From Piscinibacter caeni (GTDB lineage Bacteria > Pseudomonadota > Gammaproteobacteria > Burkholderiales > Burkholderiaceae_C): a stretch of DNA of 64,000 nt. Positions 1 through 7,618 of this stretch are shown here, one piece after another; position 1 is the first letter of the stretch; each line of letters starts with the position of its first letter. A program made the translations under genes and the position numbers. The notes below the pieces were generated by a model. It saw only the letters and a list, made by a program, of their open reading frames with translations, did not search any database and was not told where the DNA came from. Location: contig KZ836105.1 in NCBI GenBank assembly GCA_003265685.1, positions 119,868 through 183,867 of the forward strand, given 5' to 3'.

Positions 1-939
1 CACGAGCTGCTCGGGGCTGAGGTTGCGCGCGAGCTGCGGCAGCATCTCCTTGGTCATGCCAGCCGGGGGCAGCGCGTCGAGCTTCTGCTGCACGCTCAGC
101 GTCTTGGGGTCGAGCCCGGTCAGGCGCGAGATCTTGCGGCCAAGATCGATGCAGCGCAGTGCATGGCCGTGCGGCGAGCTGACCTCGACGCCGTACATTT
201 CCGGGCTCAGGTCGGCACCGCCGTCCTCGCCCTTCTTGGCGTAGTTGCCGATCTCGCCGAGCCAGCGGTGCAGCGTCAGCGTGTGGTAGCCGTCGGCCGC
301 GGACTGCTCGCCGGCCGCCTTCCAGTTGGCACGCACGACGAAGCGCTGCGGCGGGCCCAGCACCTCGAGGCCCTTGTCGGTCCGCTTGAACAGGATGTCG
401 TAGTACCACTTCGCGTCGCCGAGGAACTCCTCGAACGACGGCCCATTGACGTTCCAGGTCGCGAAGATCAGGCCGCCGTACAGCGTGACGCGGGCCTTCT
501 TCAGGCCGAGCTGCTCCTTGCTCATCAGCTTGCCGTGCATGCACTCCTTCTCGACCGGCGCGCCGATGAAGTCCCCGTTCGGGCGGAACGCCCAGCCGTG
601 ATAGATGCACTTGTGGATCTGCGTATTGCCACAGTCCAGCGTCGACACGCGCATGCCGCGGTGTGAACAGACGTTGAGCATCACGTGGACCTCGCCGGCC
701 TTGTCGCGCGAGACGATCACGGCATCCGAGCCCATGTCGCGCACGACGAAGTCCCCGGAGTTGGGGATTTCGGTCTCGTGGCCGAGGAAGATCCAGATCT
801 TGCCGAAGATGCGCTCCATCTCCAGGTCGTAGATCTCGGGGTCGGACAAGACCCGCATCTGCACCTCGCGGGTGGCCGGCATCACCAGGTCGGCGACCTT
901 GGTGCCGTCCGCCAGCGTCGGGCTCGTCTGCGTCAGCAT
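1..939 (-). CDS. Rieske non-heme iron oxygenase, large subunit (3' end outside window)
   Basis: Ring-hydroxylating oxygenase alpha subunit that would use electrons from a reductase to hydroxylate an aromatic or alicyclic substrate in the cytoplasm. 313 residues are visible and the C terminus lies beyond the left edge. The Rieske cluster ligands are C91-S-H93 and C111-I-Y-H114. The mononuclear iron site reads E211-Q-S-A-A-D216-G-Y-H219 followed by H224, the usual bridging Asp plus two His. ATG at 939 is preceded by AGGAG seven bases upstream. The 14-bp palindrome at 991-1004 lies just upstream. The nearest reductase candidate is the ferredoxin reductase at 8885. The family is certain; the substrate is unknown. 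Confidence 0.93.
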   Translation of the reverse strand, partial: MLTQTSPTLADGTKVADLVMPATREVQMRVLSDPEIYDLEMERIFGKIWIFLGHETEIPNSGDFVVRDMGSDAVIVSRDKAGEVHVMLNVCSHRGMRVSTLDCGNTQIHKCIYHGWAFRPNGDFIGAPVEKECMHGKLMSKEQLGLKKARVTLYGGLIFATWNVNGPSFEEFLGDAKWYYDILFKRTDKGLEVLGPPQRFVVRANWKAAGEQSAADGYHTLTLHRWLGEIGNYAKKGEDGGADLSPEMYGVEVSSPHGHALRCIDLGRKISRLTGLDPKTLSVQQKLDALPPAGMTKEMLPQLARNLSPEQLV

Positions 940-990
940 GGTGGGACTCCTGCGGCAACGCGCCGCGTTAAATATGAGACACTTTGACAG

Positions 991-1004
991 ATAGTGTGCA
1001 CTAT
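991..1004. promoter_or_regulatory. Candidate operator upstream of the Rieske gene
   Basis: ATAGTG-TG-CACTAT is a perfect 6-bp inverted repeat with a 2-base spacer, 52 bases before the Rieske start codon. On the minus strand a possible -35 (TGCACA, inside the repeat) and a TCATAT -10 lie 17 bases apart. The size suits a TetR- or MarR-type dimer, but no regulator gene is in this cluster. Confidence 0.4.
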
Positions 1005-1026
1005 TAGGGGCGCCGCACACCTGGGG

Positions 1027-2133
1027 TCAACCCCAACCCCCGCGACGTGTTTGCGGCAGATCGAAGTAGCGCGCCGGCTTGGCCCCGACGTTCGCGCCGC
1101 CGTGCATGCGCGCCGTCATCACGTCGATGAAGGCGTACGGAAAGGCCGCCGGCAGCGCGCTGGCACGGTCCAGGCGCGCCTCGAGTTCGGCCGGCAGGTC
1201 GAAGTCGAGCGCGGGCAGCGTGTCGTCGAGCTGCGCCAGGCTGGTAGCGCCGAGGATGACCGAGGCCACTGCCGGCCGGTTCGCGACCCAGTTGACGGCC
1301 ACCTGCGCCATCGGCCGGCCCAGTTCGCCGGCGACGCGCTCGAGCTCGGCGACGATGCCCCAGTTGCGCTCGGTCATCTTCTGCAGCGCCGGCGCCGACG
1401 CCTTGGCGCTCGCCTTCAGGCGGCCGTCGATGGTCTGCGCCGCGGCGCTCAGCCCCGGCCGGTACTTGCCCGACAGCATGCCGCTGGCCAGTGGGCTCCA
1501 CACCATCAGACCCATGCCGCGGTCCTGGCACAGCGCCGGAAACTCGTACTCGATGCCGCGCCCGAGCAGCGAGTACTCGAGCTGCAGTGCGCAGGGTGTC
1601 TCCCAGCCGCGCAGTTCCGCCATCGTCTGGGCCCGTGCCGCGTACCAGGCCGGCACGTCCGAGAGCCCCGCGTGCCGCACCTTGCCCTGCCGCACCAGGT
1701 CGTCGAGCGTGCGCAGCACCTCCTCGACCGGTGTCAGGCGGTCCCAGGTGTGGAGTAGGTACAGGTCGACGTGGTCGGTCTTCAGGCGCTTGAGTGAAGC
1801 CTCGAGCGCACGAATGATGTGCTTGCGCCCGTTGCCAGCGGCGTTCGGGTCCGCCCCGGTGTTGGCGAAGTTGTGCGTGAACTTGGTTGCGAGCACGACG
1901 CGGTCGCGCGTCCCGCTTTCGGCGATGAACTCGCCCAGCCAGGTCTCGCTGGTTCCGCCGCTGTAGACGTCCGCGGTGTCGATGAAGTTGCCGCCGGCGT
2001 CGAGGTAGCGGTCGAACAGCGCACGCGCGGTTGCGCGGTCGCAGCCCCAGCCGGATTCGGTGCCGAACGTCATCGTGCCGAGCGCCAGGCGCGATGCACG
2101 CAACCCGCTGCGACCCAGGGTGTAGTACTCCAC
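1027..2133 (-). CDS. Aldo/keto reductase
   Basis: NADPH-dependent aldo/keto reductase, 368 residues, YghZ/Tas-like subgroup. The tetrad is visible: Asp and Tyr in FIDTADVYSGG, Lys in VLATKF, His in YLLHTWD. The C terminus carries the nucleotide-binding NWV...VILGATS segment. The start is GTG at 2133, two bases after the stop of the upstream gene; the longer open frame upstream only overlaps that gene. It is the last gene of the SDR, FAH, lipocalin-like and AKR series, so it probably reduces or oxidises a carbonyl intermediate of the same pathway. The substrate is not predictable. Confidence 0.9.
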   Translation of the reverse strand: MEYYTLGRSGLRASRLALGTMTFGTESGWGCDRATARALFDRYLDAGGNFIDTADVYSGGTSETWLGEFIAESGTRDRVVLATKFTHNFANTGADPNAAGNGRKHIIRALEASLKRLKTDHVDLYLLHTWDRLTPVEEVLRTLDDLVRQGKVRHAGLSDVPAWYAARAQTMAELRGWETPCALQLEYSLLGRGIEYEFPALCQDRGMGLMVWSPLASGMLSGKYRPGLSAAAQTIDGRLKASAKASAPALQKMTERNWGIVAELERVAGELGRPMAQVAVNWVANRPAVASVILGATSLAQLDDTLPALDFDLPAELEARLDRASALPAAFPYAFIDVMTARMHGGANVGAKPARYFDLPQTRRGGWG

Positions 2134-2135
2134 GC

Positions 2136-3167
2136 TCAGCCCTCGATGCCCGGCACGTTGCGCGCCGTGCCGTTGCGGCGGTCGGACTCGCCCCAGCCGA
2201 ACCAGCGGTCCGGCTCGCGCGTGTCGCCGACGCGGCGCCAGCGGCCCTCCTGCTGCGCGGTGACCGGGAAACCGCCGGTGAAATCCGCCATCTCGCCGTA
2301 GCGGTCGGGCAGGAACTCCCACTCTTCCTTGCCCTCGACCGTGATCACGATCGACTCGGCGAACCAGCTGTCGCGCTTGTGCACGACGCGCGCCTCGACG
2401 TCGGTGGTCGTGCGCAGTTCGCCCTTCTCGTTCTGGAAGATCGCGTAGCCGAGGTTCTCGTGGCCGACCATGAACGAGCCGGTGTCCCAGGTGCCGTCCT
2501 TGTAGATCGTCACGAAGGACCACCAGGCGACGTGCTTCTTGTTGTGCACGATCGGGTCCTTCTGGAAGTGGATCGCACCACCCTCGACCATGTAGGGCTG
2601 GTCGAGCGCCATCGCGCCTCGCACCGGCCGGCCTTCGCAACTGCCGCGCAGTTCATAGAGCTGCGAGACGTAGAACATGCTCCACTCGGGTCCCGGCAGG
2701 TACCACTGGAACCCTTTGCCCATCAGCGCACCAGACAGGTCGAAGAGCCCCTCCTCCTTCCAGCGGATGTGCTCGCCCGAGGCGCTGACCTGCCAGGGGT
2801 TGCCCGGCTCGCCCGGGACGCTCGACCAGCACATCGTGTCGCCCTCGAGCGCGCGCTCGGGCATCGCGGTCATCGCCTGCGCGCCGGTGCGCGCCTTGTC
2901 GATACGCAGCGTTCGGCCGTCGACGCGGCTCGATTGATAGATGAACTTCATCGGGTTCGGCGTGCCGGTCGGCGAATTCAGCGAACGCACGAACGCGTAG
3001 AGGTGGCCCTCGTCGTCGCGCACGCAACCGAACGGCGTGTGCTTGGTCAGGCGCAGTCCGTAGTAGCCGCGCGTGTCGGCCAGCGCGGCGCCACTGACCC
3101 GGTACGGCGCGATCATCGTCTGGAAGGCGAAGTCGCCGCGCTCGGGGATGCGGGGAAAGGTCTTCAT
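2136..3167 (-). CDS. Lipocalin/CrtC-AttH-like protein of unknown function
   Basis: 343 residues, no clear catalytic motif. The sequence is rich in Trp, Gly and aromatic beta-strand patterns (for example WWSFVTIYKDGTWDTG), as in two-barrel lipocalin-like proteins of the hydroxyneurosporene synthase/AttH group, but I cannot assign the family firmly. No signal peptide is visible. ATG at 3167 has GAGG eight bases upstream and is preferred to TTG at 3182. It sits between an FAA hydrolase and an aldo/keto reductase in one transcription unit, so a role in the same catabolic route, such as binding or hydrating a hydrophobic intermediate, is inferred. Confidence 0.75.
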   Translation of the reverse strand: MKTFPRIPERGDFAFQTMIAPYRVSGAALADTRGYYGLRLTKHTPFGCVRDDEGHLYAFVRSLNSPTGTPNPMKFIYQSSRVDGRTLRIDKARTGAQAMTAMPERALEGDTMCWSSVPGEPGNPWQVSASGEHIRWKEEGLFDLSGALMGKGFQWYLPGPEWSMFYVSQLYELRGSCEGRPVRGAMALDQPYMVEGGAIHFQKDPIVHNKKHVAWWSFVTIYKDGTWDTGSFMVGHENLGYAIFQNEKGELRTTTDVEARVVHKRDSWFAESIVITVEGKEEWEFLPDRYGEMADFTGGFPVTAQQEGRWRRVGDTREPDRWFGWGESDRRNGTARNVPGIEG

Positions 3168-3186
3168 GGGTGGCCTCGTCAAAGGG

Positions 3187-4191
3187 TCAGGTCGGCGTGA
3201 CCTGCGTGGGGCGAGTGATGCGCGTGCGCAGGAGGCCGAGCCCCTCGACCTCGAGCTCGACGACGTCGTCGGTCTTCAACGAACGCAGTTGCTCGAGCCC
3301 GCAGCCGTTGCCGACGGTACCCGAGCCGAGGAACTCGCCGGGGTAGAGCGTCTCGGAGCGCGAGACGTGCTCGATGACCTCCTCGAAGGTCCAGCGCATC
3401 GTGCTCGTGCTGCCGCGCCCCCATTCCTCGCCGTTGACGCGCGCGACCATCGTGAGGTCGTAGGGGTTCTCGATCTCGTCGGCCGTCACCAGGCACGGCC
3501 CCATCACATTGGCGGTGTCGAAGTCCTTGCTCTTGGCCGGGCCCAGCATGCCCGGCATCTCGAGCGCCTGGGCATCGCGCGCGCTGATGTCGTTGAAGAT
3601 CGTGTAGCCGGCAATGTGGGCGCGAGCCTGGTCCTTCCTGACGTCCTTGGTCCGCTTGCCGATGTAGCAGCCGAACTCGAGCTCGAAGTCGAGCGACTTC
3701 GAGAAGCTCGGCCAGACCACGTCGTCGTCGGCGCCGATCACCGCGAAGCGGTTGCACTTGTAGTAGATCGGCTGGCGGTTGAAGGTTTCGATCACCCGGT
3801 CGTCGGCGCGCGTGTTCATCGCCGCGAGCGTGGCCTCGGGGTCGGGCGTGCGCTGCGCGCGCAGCCGGCGCGCCGCTGCAAAGCTCTGGCGCAGGTGCAG
3901 TTCGAAGCAGGAGCAGTCGCGCATCTGCGGCGGCGGCTGGATCGGCGCGTGCAAGTGCACCTGCGACCGCGGCAGCACTGCCGCACGCGGTGAACGCGCG
4001 ACGAGCGAGCGGGCGTGGTCCAGCGCCGATTCGCCGCCCTCGATCAGTGCCAGCACGCTGGCCAGGGCCGCGGCCGGGGTGCCGTGCAGTTCGCGCTGGG
4101 CGCCCTGCAGCGAGAGCACGGCCTGGCCCGCGTCGATCAGCGCGCCGGCATGGTGTACGCCCTGGGCATCGGCGTAGGTGACAAGTCGCAT
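3187..4191 (-). CDS. Fumarylacetoacetate hydrolase family protein
   Basis: 334-residue FAA-fold enzyme; family members hydrolyse C-C bonds of beta-diketones, hydrate oxo-dienoates or decarboxylate oxaloacetate-type acids with Mg2+ or Ca2+. The metal-binding pattern D-F-E-L-E-F-G is present, followed by the family signature GYTIFNDISARD and a K-S-K-D-F-D segment. The length and the N-terminal domain resemble true FAA hydrolases rather than the short MhpD type. AAGGA lies five bases before the ATG. It follows the SDR by 19 bases and precedes the lipocalin-like gene. A step after ring opening is the natural inference. Confidence 0.92.
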   Translation of the reverse strand: MRLVTYADAQGVHHAGALIDAGQAVLSLQGAQRELHGTPAAALASVLALIEGGESALDHARSLVARSPRAAVLPRSQVHLHAPIQPPPQMRDCSCFELHLRQSFAAARRLRAQRTPDPEATLAAMNTRADDRVIETFNRQPIYYKCNRFAVIGADDDVVWPSFSKSLDFELEFGCYIGKRTKDVRKDQARAHIAGYTIFNDISARDAQALEMPGMLGPAKSKDFDTANVMGPCLVTADEIENPYDLTMVARVNGEEWGRGSTSTMRWTFEEVIEHVSRSETLYPGEFLGSGTVGNGCGLEQLRSLKTDDVVELEVEGLGLLRTRITRPTQVTPT

Positions 4192-4210
4192 GTGAGTCCT
4201 TGGGAGTGGT

Positions 4211-4912
4211 TCAGACGCGGCCAGCCACCGGCAGGCACGCGCCGGTGATCGCCGCGGCGTCGTCCGACAGCAGGAAGGCGATCACCCGGCCGAGCGCCGC
4301 GGGGCTCACCCAGCGGCCGAAGTCCGCGGTCGGCATGTCGGCACGGTTGGCCGGCGTGTCGATGATGCTCGGCAGCACCGCGTTGACGGTGATGCGGCGG
4401 TCCTTCAGTTCCTCGGCCAGCGCCTCGGTGAAGCGCATCACGCCGGCCTTCGAGGCAGCGTATGCGCCCATGCCCGCGGCCGACTTCAGGCCCGCCAGCG
4501 CGCCGACGTTGACAATGCGCCCGTGGCCGTCGCTGCTCAGGTGCACCAGCACCGCTTGTGCTGCCGCGACCGCGCTGCGCAGGTTCATCGCATACAGGCG
4601 GTCCCAGGTGTCGAGGCTGCCGTCGGCCAGCGTTTCCCAGGCAAAGCCGCCGGCGACGTTGACCAGCCCGTCGATGCGGCCGAAGCGCTGCACGACTTGC
4701 GCGAACGCGCCGGCAGCGGCGGCCGCATCGCCGACGTCGATGCCCCCCAGCAGCAACGTGCGCTCGTCGCCGGCCAGTCCCGGCGGCGCTGGCGCACGGT
4801 CCAGCAGCGCGAGGCACGCGCCCCGCTCGGCCAGCACGGTCGCCAGCGCGCGGCCGAGCGCGCCGAAACCGCCGGTGACCACGATCACCCGGTCAGGCAA
4901 GGCAGGCGACAT
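4211..4912 (-). CDS. SDR-family protein with an altered catalytic Ser
   Basis: 233-residue short-chain dehydrogenase/reductase fold. TGGFGALG (13-20) is the NAD(P) motif, N-V-A-G at 85-88 replaces NNAG, N110 is present and Y151-A-A-S-K155 is intact. Thirteen residues before Tyr151, where the catalytic Ser normally lies, this protein has Ala138 (codon GCG). Either catalysis is weakened or the protein uses another residue. It is the first gene of the minus-strand unit whose promoter shares 4913-5000 with the divergent amidohydrolase operon. Confidence 0.88.
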   Translation of the reverse strand: MSPALPDRVIVVTGGFGALGRALATVLAERGACLALLDRAPAPPGLAGDERTLLLGGIDVGDAAAAAGAFAQVVQRFGRIDGLVNVAGGFAWETLADGSLDTWDRLYAMNLRSAVAAAQAVLVHLSSDGHGRIVNVGALAGLKSAAGMGAYAASKAGVMRFTEALAEELKDRRITVNAVLPSIIDTPANRADMPTADFGRWVSPAALGRVIAFLLSDDAAAITGACLPVAGRV

Positions 4913-4938
4913 CGCGTAAACCCTTTAAATTAGACATC

Positions 4939-4966
4939 TTGACTGAATCTGTTCAGCTATTACACT
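4939..4966 (+). promoter_or_regulatory. Sigma-70-like promoter with embedded operator for the 5001 operon
   Basis: TTGACT (4939-4944), a 16-base spacer, then TACACT (4961-4966), 35 bases before the TTG start at 5001. Between the two elements lies CTGAATCTGTTCAG (4943-4956), a 5-bp inverted repeat with a 4-base centre, where a bound repressor would block polymerase. The same 88-bp interval must also carry the promoter of the divergent SDR gene. Confidence 0.5.
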
Positions 4967-5000
4967 GCCTTGGCCTTCCCGAGTCAACCAGGAGATCCCG

Positions 5001-6011
5001 TTGCTGATCGATGTCCACGCCCATCTGTTCACCGCCGGCATGCTCAATCGGCACGCGTTCTGGGGCCCGTTCATGAAAGCCAGGGGGCTGACGGTCGGCC
5101 ACTTCTCGCTCGGCACGAACAAGCACCGGAAGCCGGCGGTCAGTGATGCCGAGGCCGAGGCCGCACTGCTGCAGAAGATGACGCACGCCAGCCGGCGCAG
5201 CCTGATGGCCGAGCGCGGTGTCGACAAGCTGGTGCTGTCGACGCCTTCGCACGCGTTCATGTACTGGGCCGGCGACTTCGGCAACGAGTACGCGCGGATC
5301 TGCAACGACGAGCTGTCCGCCTACTGCGCCGAGGATCCGACGCACTTCGACTTCTGGTGCCATGCCAACCTGGCCGATCCGGCTGCCGCCGCGAAGGAAA
5401 TCGAGCGCGCCGTGACGCAGCTCGGCGCGAAGGGGGTGTGCGTCGGCGGCGCGAACTTCAACGGCCTGGAGGCGCACAGCGAGGAGCTGTTCCCGGTGTG
5501 GGAGAAGCTCGAGGCGTTGAATGCACCGATCATGGTGCACGGATACAACCAGTCGATCTGGCTCGGCGAGCAGCACCACCAGGACAAGTTCGAGACCAGT
5601 TCGATCGTCGGCGACTGCGTCGACGAGACGCTGTTCTTCTGGTACCTGATCTGCGGCGGCGCGCTGGACACCTTTCCGAAGCTGAAGACCTACATCACGC
5701 ATGCCGGCGGCATGGCGGTCTTCCAGCTCGGGCGGCTCGCCGAGCTGAACCACGGCATGGCGCCGGACGCGCGCAACCGGCGCAAGCTGCCCGACTATCT
5801 GCCGAACTTCTGGTTCGACCTCGACGTGCATTCGCCGGCCCTGCGCCGCGGCGTGCTCGAGGTCGTCGGGGCCGACCGGCTGGTCCACGGCACGAACTTC
5901 GGCGGTGCCTACGACAATGGCGACCCGACCACCGGGCTCGGCCTGGACGATGCCGGCTGCGAGAAGATCCGCAGCGGCAACGCGATCGAACTGCTCAACC
6001 TCGCCGTCTGA
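5001..6011 (+). CDS. Amidohydrolase 2 family protein (ACMSD-like) with Asp-to-Asn change
   Basis: 336-residue TIM-barrel metal hydrolase/decarboxylase of the amidohydrolase-related group (ACMSD, resorcylate decarboxylase). Metal ligands H6-x-H8 in DVHAHLF, H180 in MVHGYN and H234 in ITHAGG are visible. The C-terminal strand that normally reads GSDFP/GTDYP is GTN299FGG, so the conserved catalytic/metal Asp is Asn (codon AAC). The start is TTG at 5001 with AGGAG eight bases before it; the HAH motif comes directly after, so no upstream start is plausible. It opens the plus-strand catabolic operon. Decarboxylation or hydrolysis of a ring-derived acid is inferred. Confidence 0.87.
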   Translation: MLIDVHAHLFTAGMLNRHAFWGPFMKARGLTVGHFSLGTNKHRKPAVSDAEAEAALLQKMTHASRRSLMAERGVDKLVLSTPSHAFMYWAGDFGNEYARICNDELSAYCAEDPTHFDFWCHANLADPAAAAKEIERAVTQLGAKGVCVGGANFNGLEAHSEELFPVWEKLEALNAPIMVHGYNQSIWLGEQHHQDKFETSSIVGDCVDETLFFWYLICGGALDTFPKLKTYITHAGGMAVFQLGRLAELNHGMAPDARNRRKLPDYLPNFWFDLDVHSPALRRGVLEVVGADRLVHGTNFGGAYDNGDPTTGLGLDDAGCEKIRSGNAIELLNLAV

Positions 6012-6013
6012 CC

Positions 6014-6427
6014 GTGGCCCGCAAGCTCCCCGCCTTGACGCCTGACACCGTGCCGTTCTGGCAGGGGGGTGCGCAGGGCGTGCTGAACATCCACCGCTGC
6101 GCGGCCTGCACGCGCTGGTTCCACCCGCCGGCGCCGATCTGCCCGCGTTGCGGCAGCTTCGAGGTGGGAGCGCAGCCGGTATCCGGGCGAGGCAAGGTGC
6201 TGACCTTCACCGTCAACCACCAGCCCTGGACGCCCGAGCTGAAGGACCCCTACGTGGTGGCGATCGTCGAACTCGCCGAGCAGGCCGGCCTGCGCGTGCT
6301 GAGCAACGTCGTCGACTGCGCGGTCGACCGGGTGGCGATCGACATGCCCGTGCAGGTCCGGTTCGAGCAGCACGAGGACGTCTGGCTGCCGCTGTTTTCT
6401 CCCGCCCACCGGGGAGCGTCCCAATGA
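6014..6427 (+). CDS. DUF35 zinc-ribbon/OB-fold protein
   Basis: 137 residues: an N-terminal rubredoxin-like zinc ribbon (C29-A-A-C32, C43-P-R-C46) followed by an OB-fold. In steroid side-chain degradation proteins of this family partner thiolase-fold Ltp2 as acyl-CoA aldolases; others partner thiolases. GTG start, two bases after the previous stop; its own stop overlaps the next ATG (ATGA). That translational coupling to the Ltp2-like gene supports a heteromeric complex acting on CoA esters in the cytoplasm. Confidence 0.93.
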   Translation: MARKLPALTPDTVPFWQGGAQGVLNIHRCAACTRWFHPPAPICPRCGSFEVGAQPVSGRGKVLTFTVNHQPWTPELKDPYVVAIVELAEQAGLRVLSNVVDCAVDRVAIDMPVQVRFEQHEDVWLPLFSPAHRGASQ

Positions 6428-7614
6428 ACGAGGGACTCTTCGAGAAGAACGTCGCGATCAGCGGCATCGGCCAGTCCGAGGTCGGCCGGCCGTCGACGAA
6501 ATCCGCGCTGCGCCTGACGCTCGACGCGGCGATCGAGGCGATCGCGGACGCCGGCCTGACGCGCGAGGACATCGACGGCGTGGCCTGCTGGCCGGGCGAC
6601 AACAACAACGGCAGCAGCTTCTCGCCGATCGGACCGAACGCACTCATCAGCGCACTCGGGCTGAAGGTGAACTGGTACGGCGGGGGTTACGAAGGCCCCG
6701 GGCCGCTGGCCGGCGTGATCAATGGCGCGATGGCGATCGCCGCGGGCCTGTGCCGCCACGTGCTGGTCTTCCGCACCATCACCGAAGCGAGCGGTCGACT
6801 GCTCGACAAGTCGGCCGCCGCGCTGACCAACAAGACGGTCGGGCGCGACAGCAGCTATTTCTGGCAGTGGTACACGCCGTTCAACGTGCTGTCGGCGGTC
6901 AACCTGATGGCGATGTACGCGCAGCGCCACTTCCATGAGTTCGGTACCACGCCGCAGCAGCTGGCACAGATCGCCCTGACCTGCCGGCGCCACGCGGTGC
7001 TGAATCCGAAGGCGGTGATGCGCGCACCGATGTCGCTGGACGACTACTTCGCGTCGAAGATGATCTCGACGCCGCTGCGCATGTTCGACTGCGACGTGCA
7101 CTGCGACGCCTCGACGGCCATCCTGCTGTCGCGCGCCGACGCCGCGCGCCACGGCCCAAATCCGCCGATCCGCATCGAGGCCGTCGGCGCGGCACTGCAC
7201 CAGCCCTGGTCGTGGGACCAGATCTCGCTCACCGAGATGGCCGCCTTCGACGTCGGCCGCATGATGTGGTCGCGCACCGACCTGAAGCCCAAGGACGTCG
7301 GCAGTGCGCAGCTCTACGACGGCTTCTCGATCCTGACGCTGATCTGGCTCGAGGGCCTGGGCCTTGCGCCGCGCGGCGAGGCCGGCCGCTTCGTCGAGAA
7401 CGGCACGCGCATCGCGCGCGACGGCGTGCTGCCGCTGAACACCAACGGCGGGCAGCTGTCCGGCGGGCGCACGCATGGCCTCGGCTACGTGCACGAGGCC
7501 TGCACGCAGCTCTGGGGACGCGCCGGCGTGCGCCAGGTCGCGCCGCACCGGGTGGCAGTGGCGGCCGCCGGCGGTGGGCCGCTGGGCGGCAGCCTGTTGC
7601 TGGTGAAGGAATGA
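6424..7614 (+). CDS. Ltp2-like thiolase-fold protein, probable acyl-CoA retro-aldolase subunit
   Basis: 396-residue thiolase-superfamily protein of the SCP2/lipid-transfer-protein type. There is no N-terminal nucleophilic Cys in the segment around residues 85-100, while Y298-D-G-F-S, H351 and Y355 are present. This is the pattern of the aldolases Ltp2/Ltp1 rather than of thiolases. The C terminus has the GGGPLGG oxyanion-loop motif. Overlap with the DUF35 gene implies co-assembly. The inferred reaction is cleavage of a tertiary beta-hydroxyacyl-CoA to a ketone plus a short acyl-CoA. Confidence 0.85.
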   Translation: MNEGLFEKNVAISGIGQSEVGRPSTKSALRLTLDAAIEAIADAGLTREDIDGVACWPGDNNNGSSFSPIGPNALISALGLKVNWYGGGYEGPGPLAGVINGAMAIAAGLCRHVLVFRTITEASGRLLDKSAAALTNKTVGRDSSYFWQWYTPFNVLSAVNLMAMYAQRHFHEFGTTPQQLAQIALTCRRHAVLNPKAVMRAPMSLDDYFASKMISTPLRMFDCDVHCDASTAILLSRADAARHGPNPPIRIEAVGAALHQPWSWDQISLTEMAAFDVGRMMWSRTDLKPKDVGSAQLYDGFSILTLIWLEGLGLAPRGEAGRFVENGTRIARDGVLPLNTNGGQLSGGRTHGLGYVHEACTQLWGRAGVRQVAPHRVAVAAAGGGPLGGSLLLVKE

Positions 7615-7618
7615 GCCG

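Noticed and set aside
991..1004. Site identical to the operator at 4943-4956
   Set aside because: The two palindromes share neither arm sequence nor spacer length.
2134..2640. N-terminal extension of the aldo/keto reductase frame
   Set aside because: It lies antisense-free but out of frame over the complete upstream gene and is Arg/Pro-rich; the reductase fold begins at VEYYTLG.
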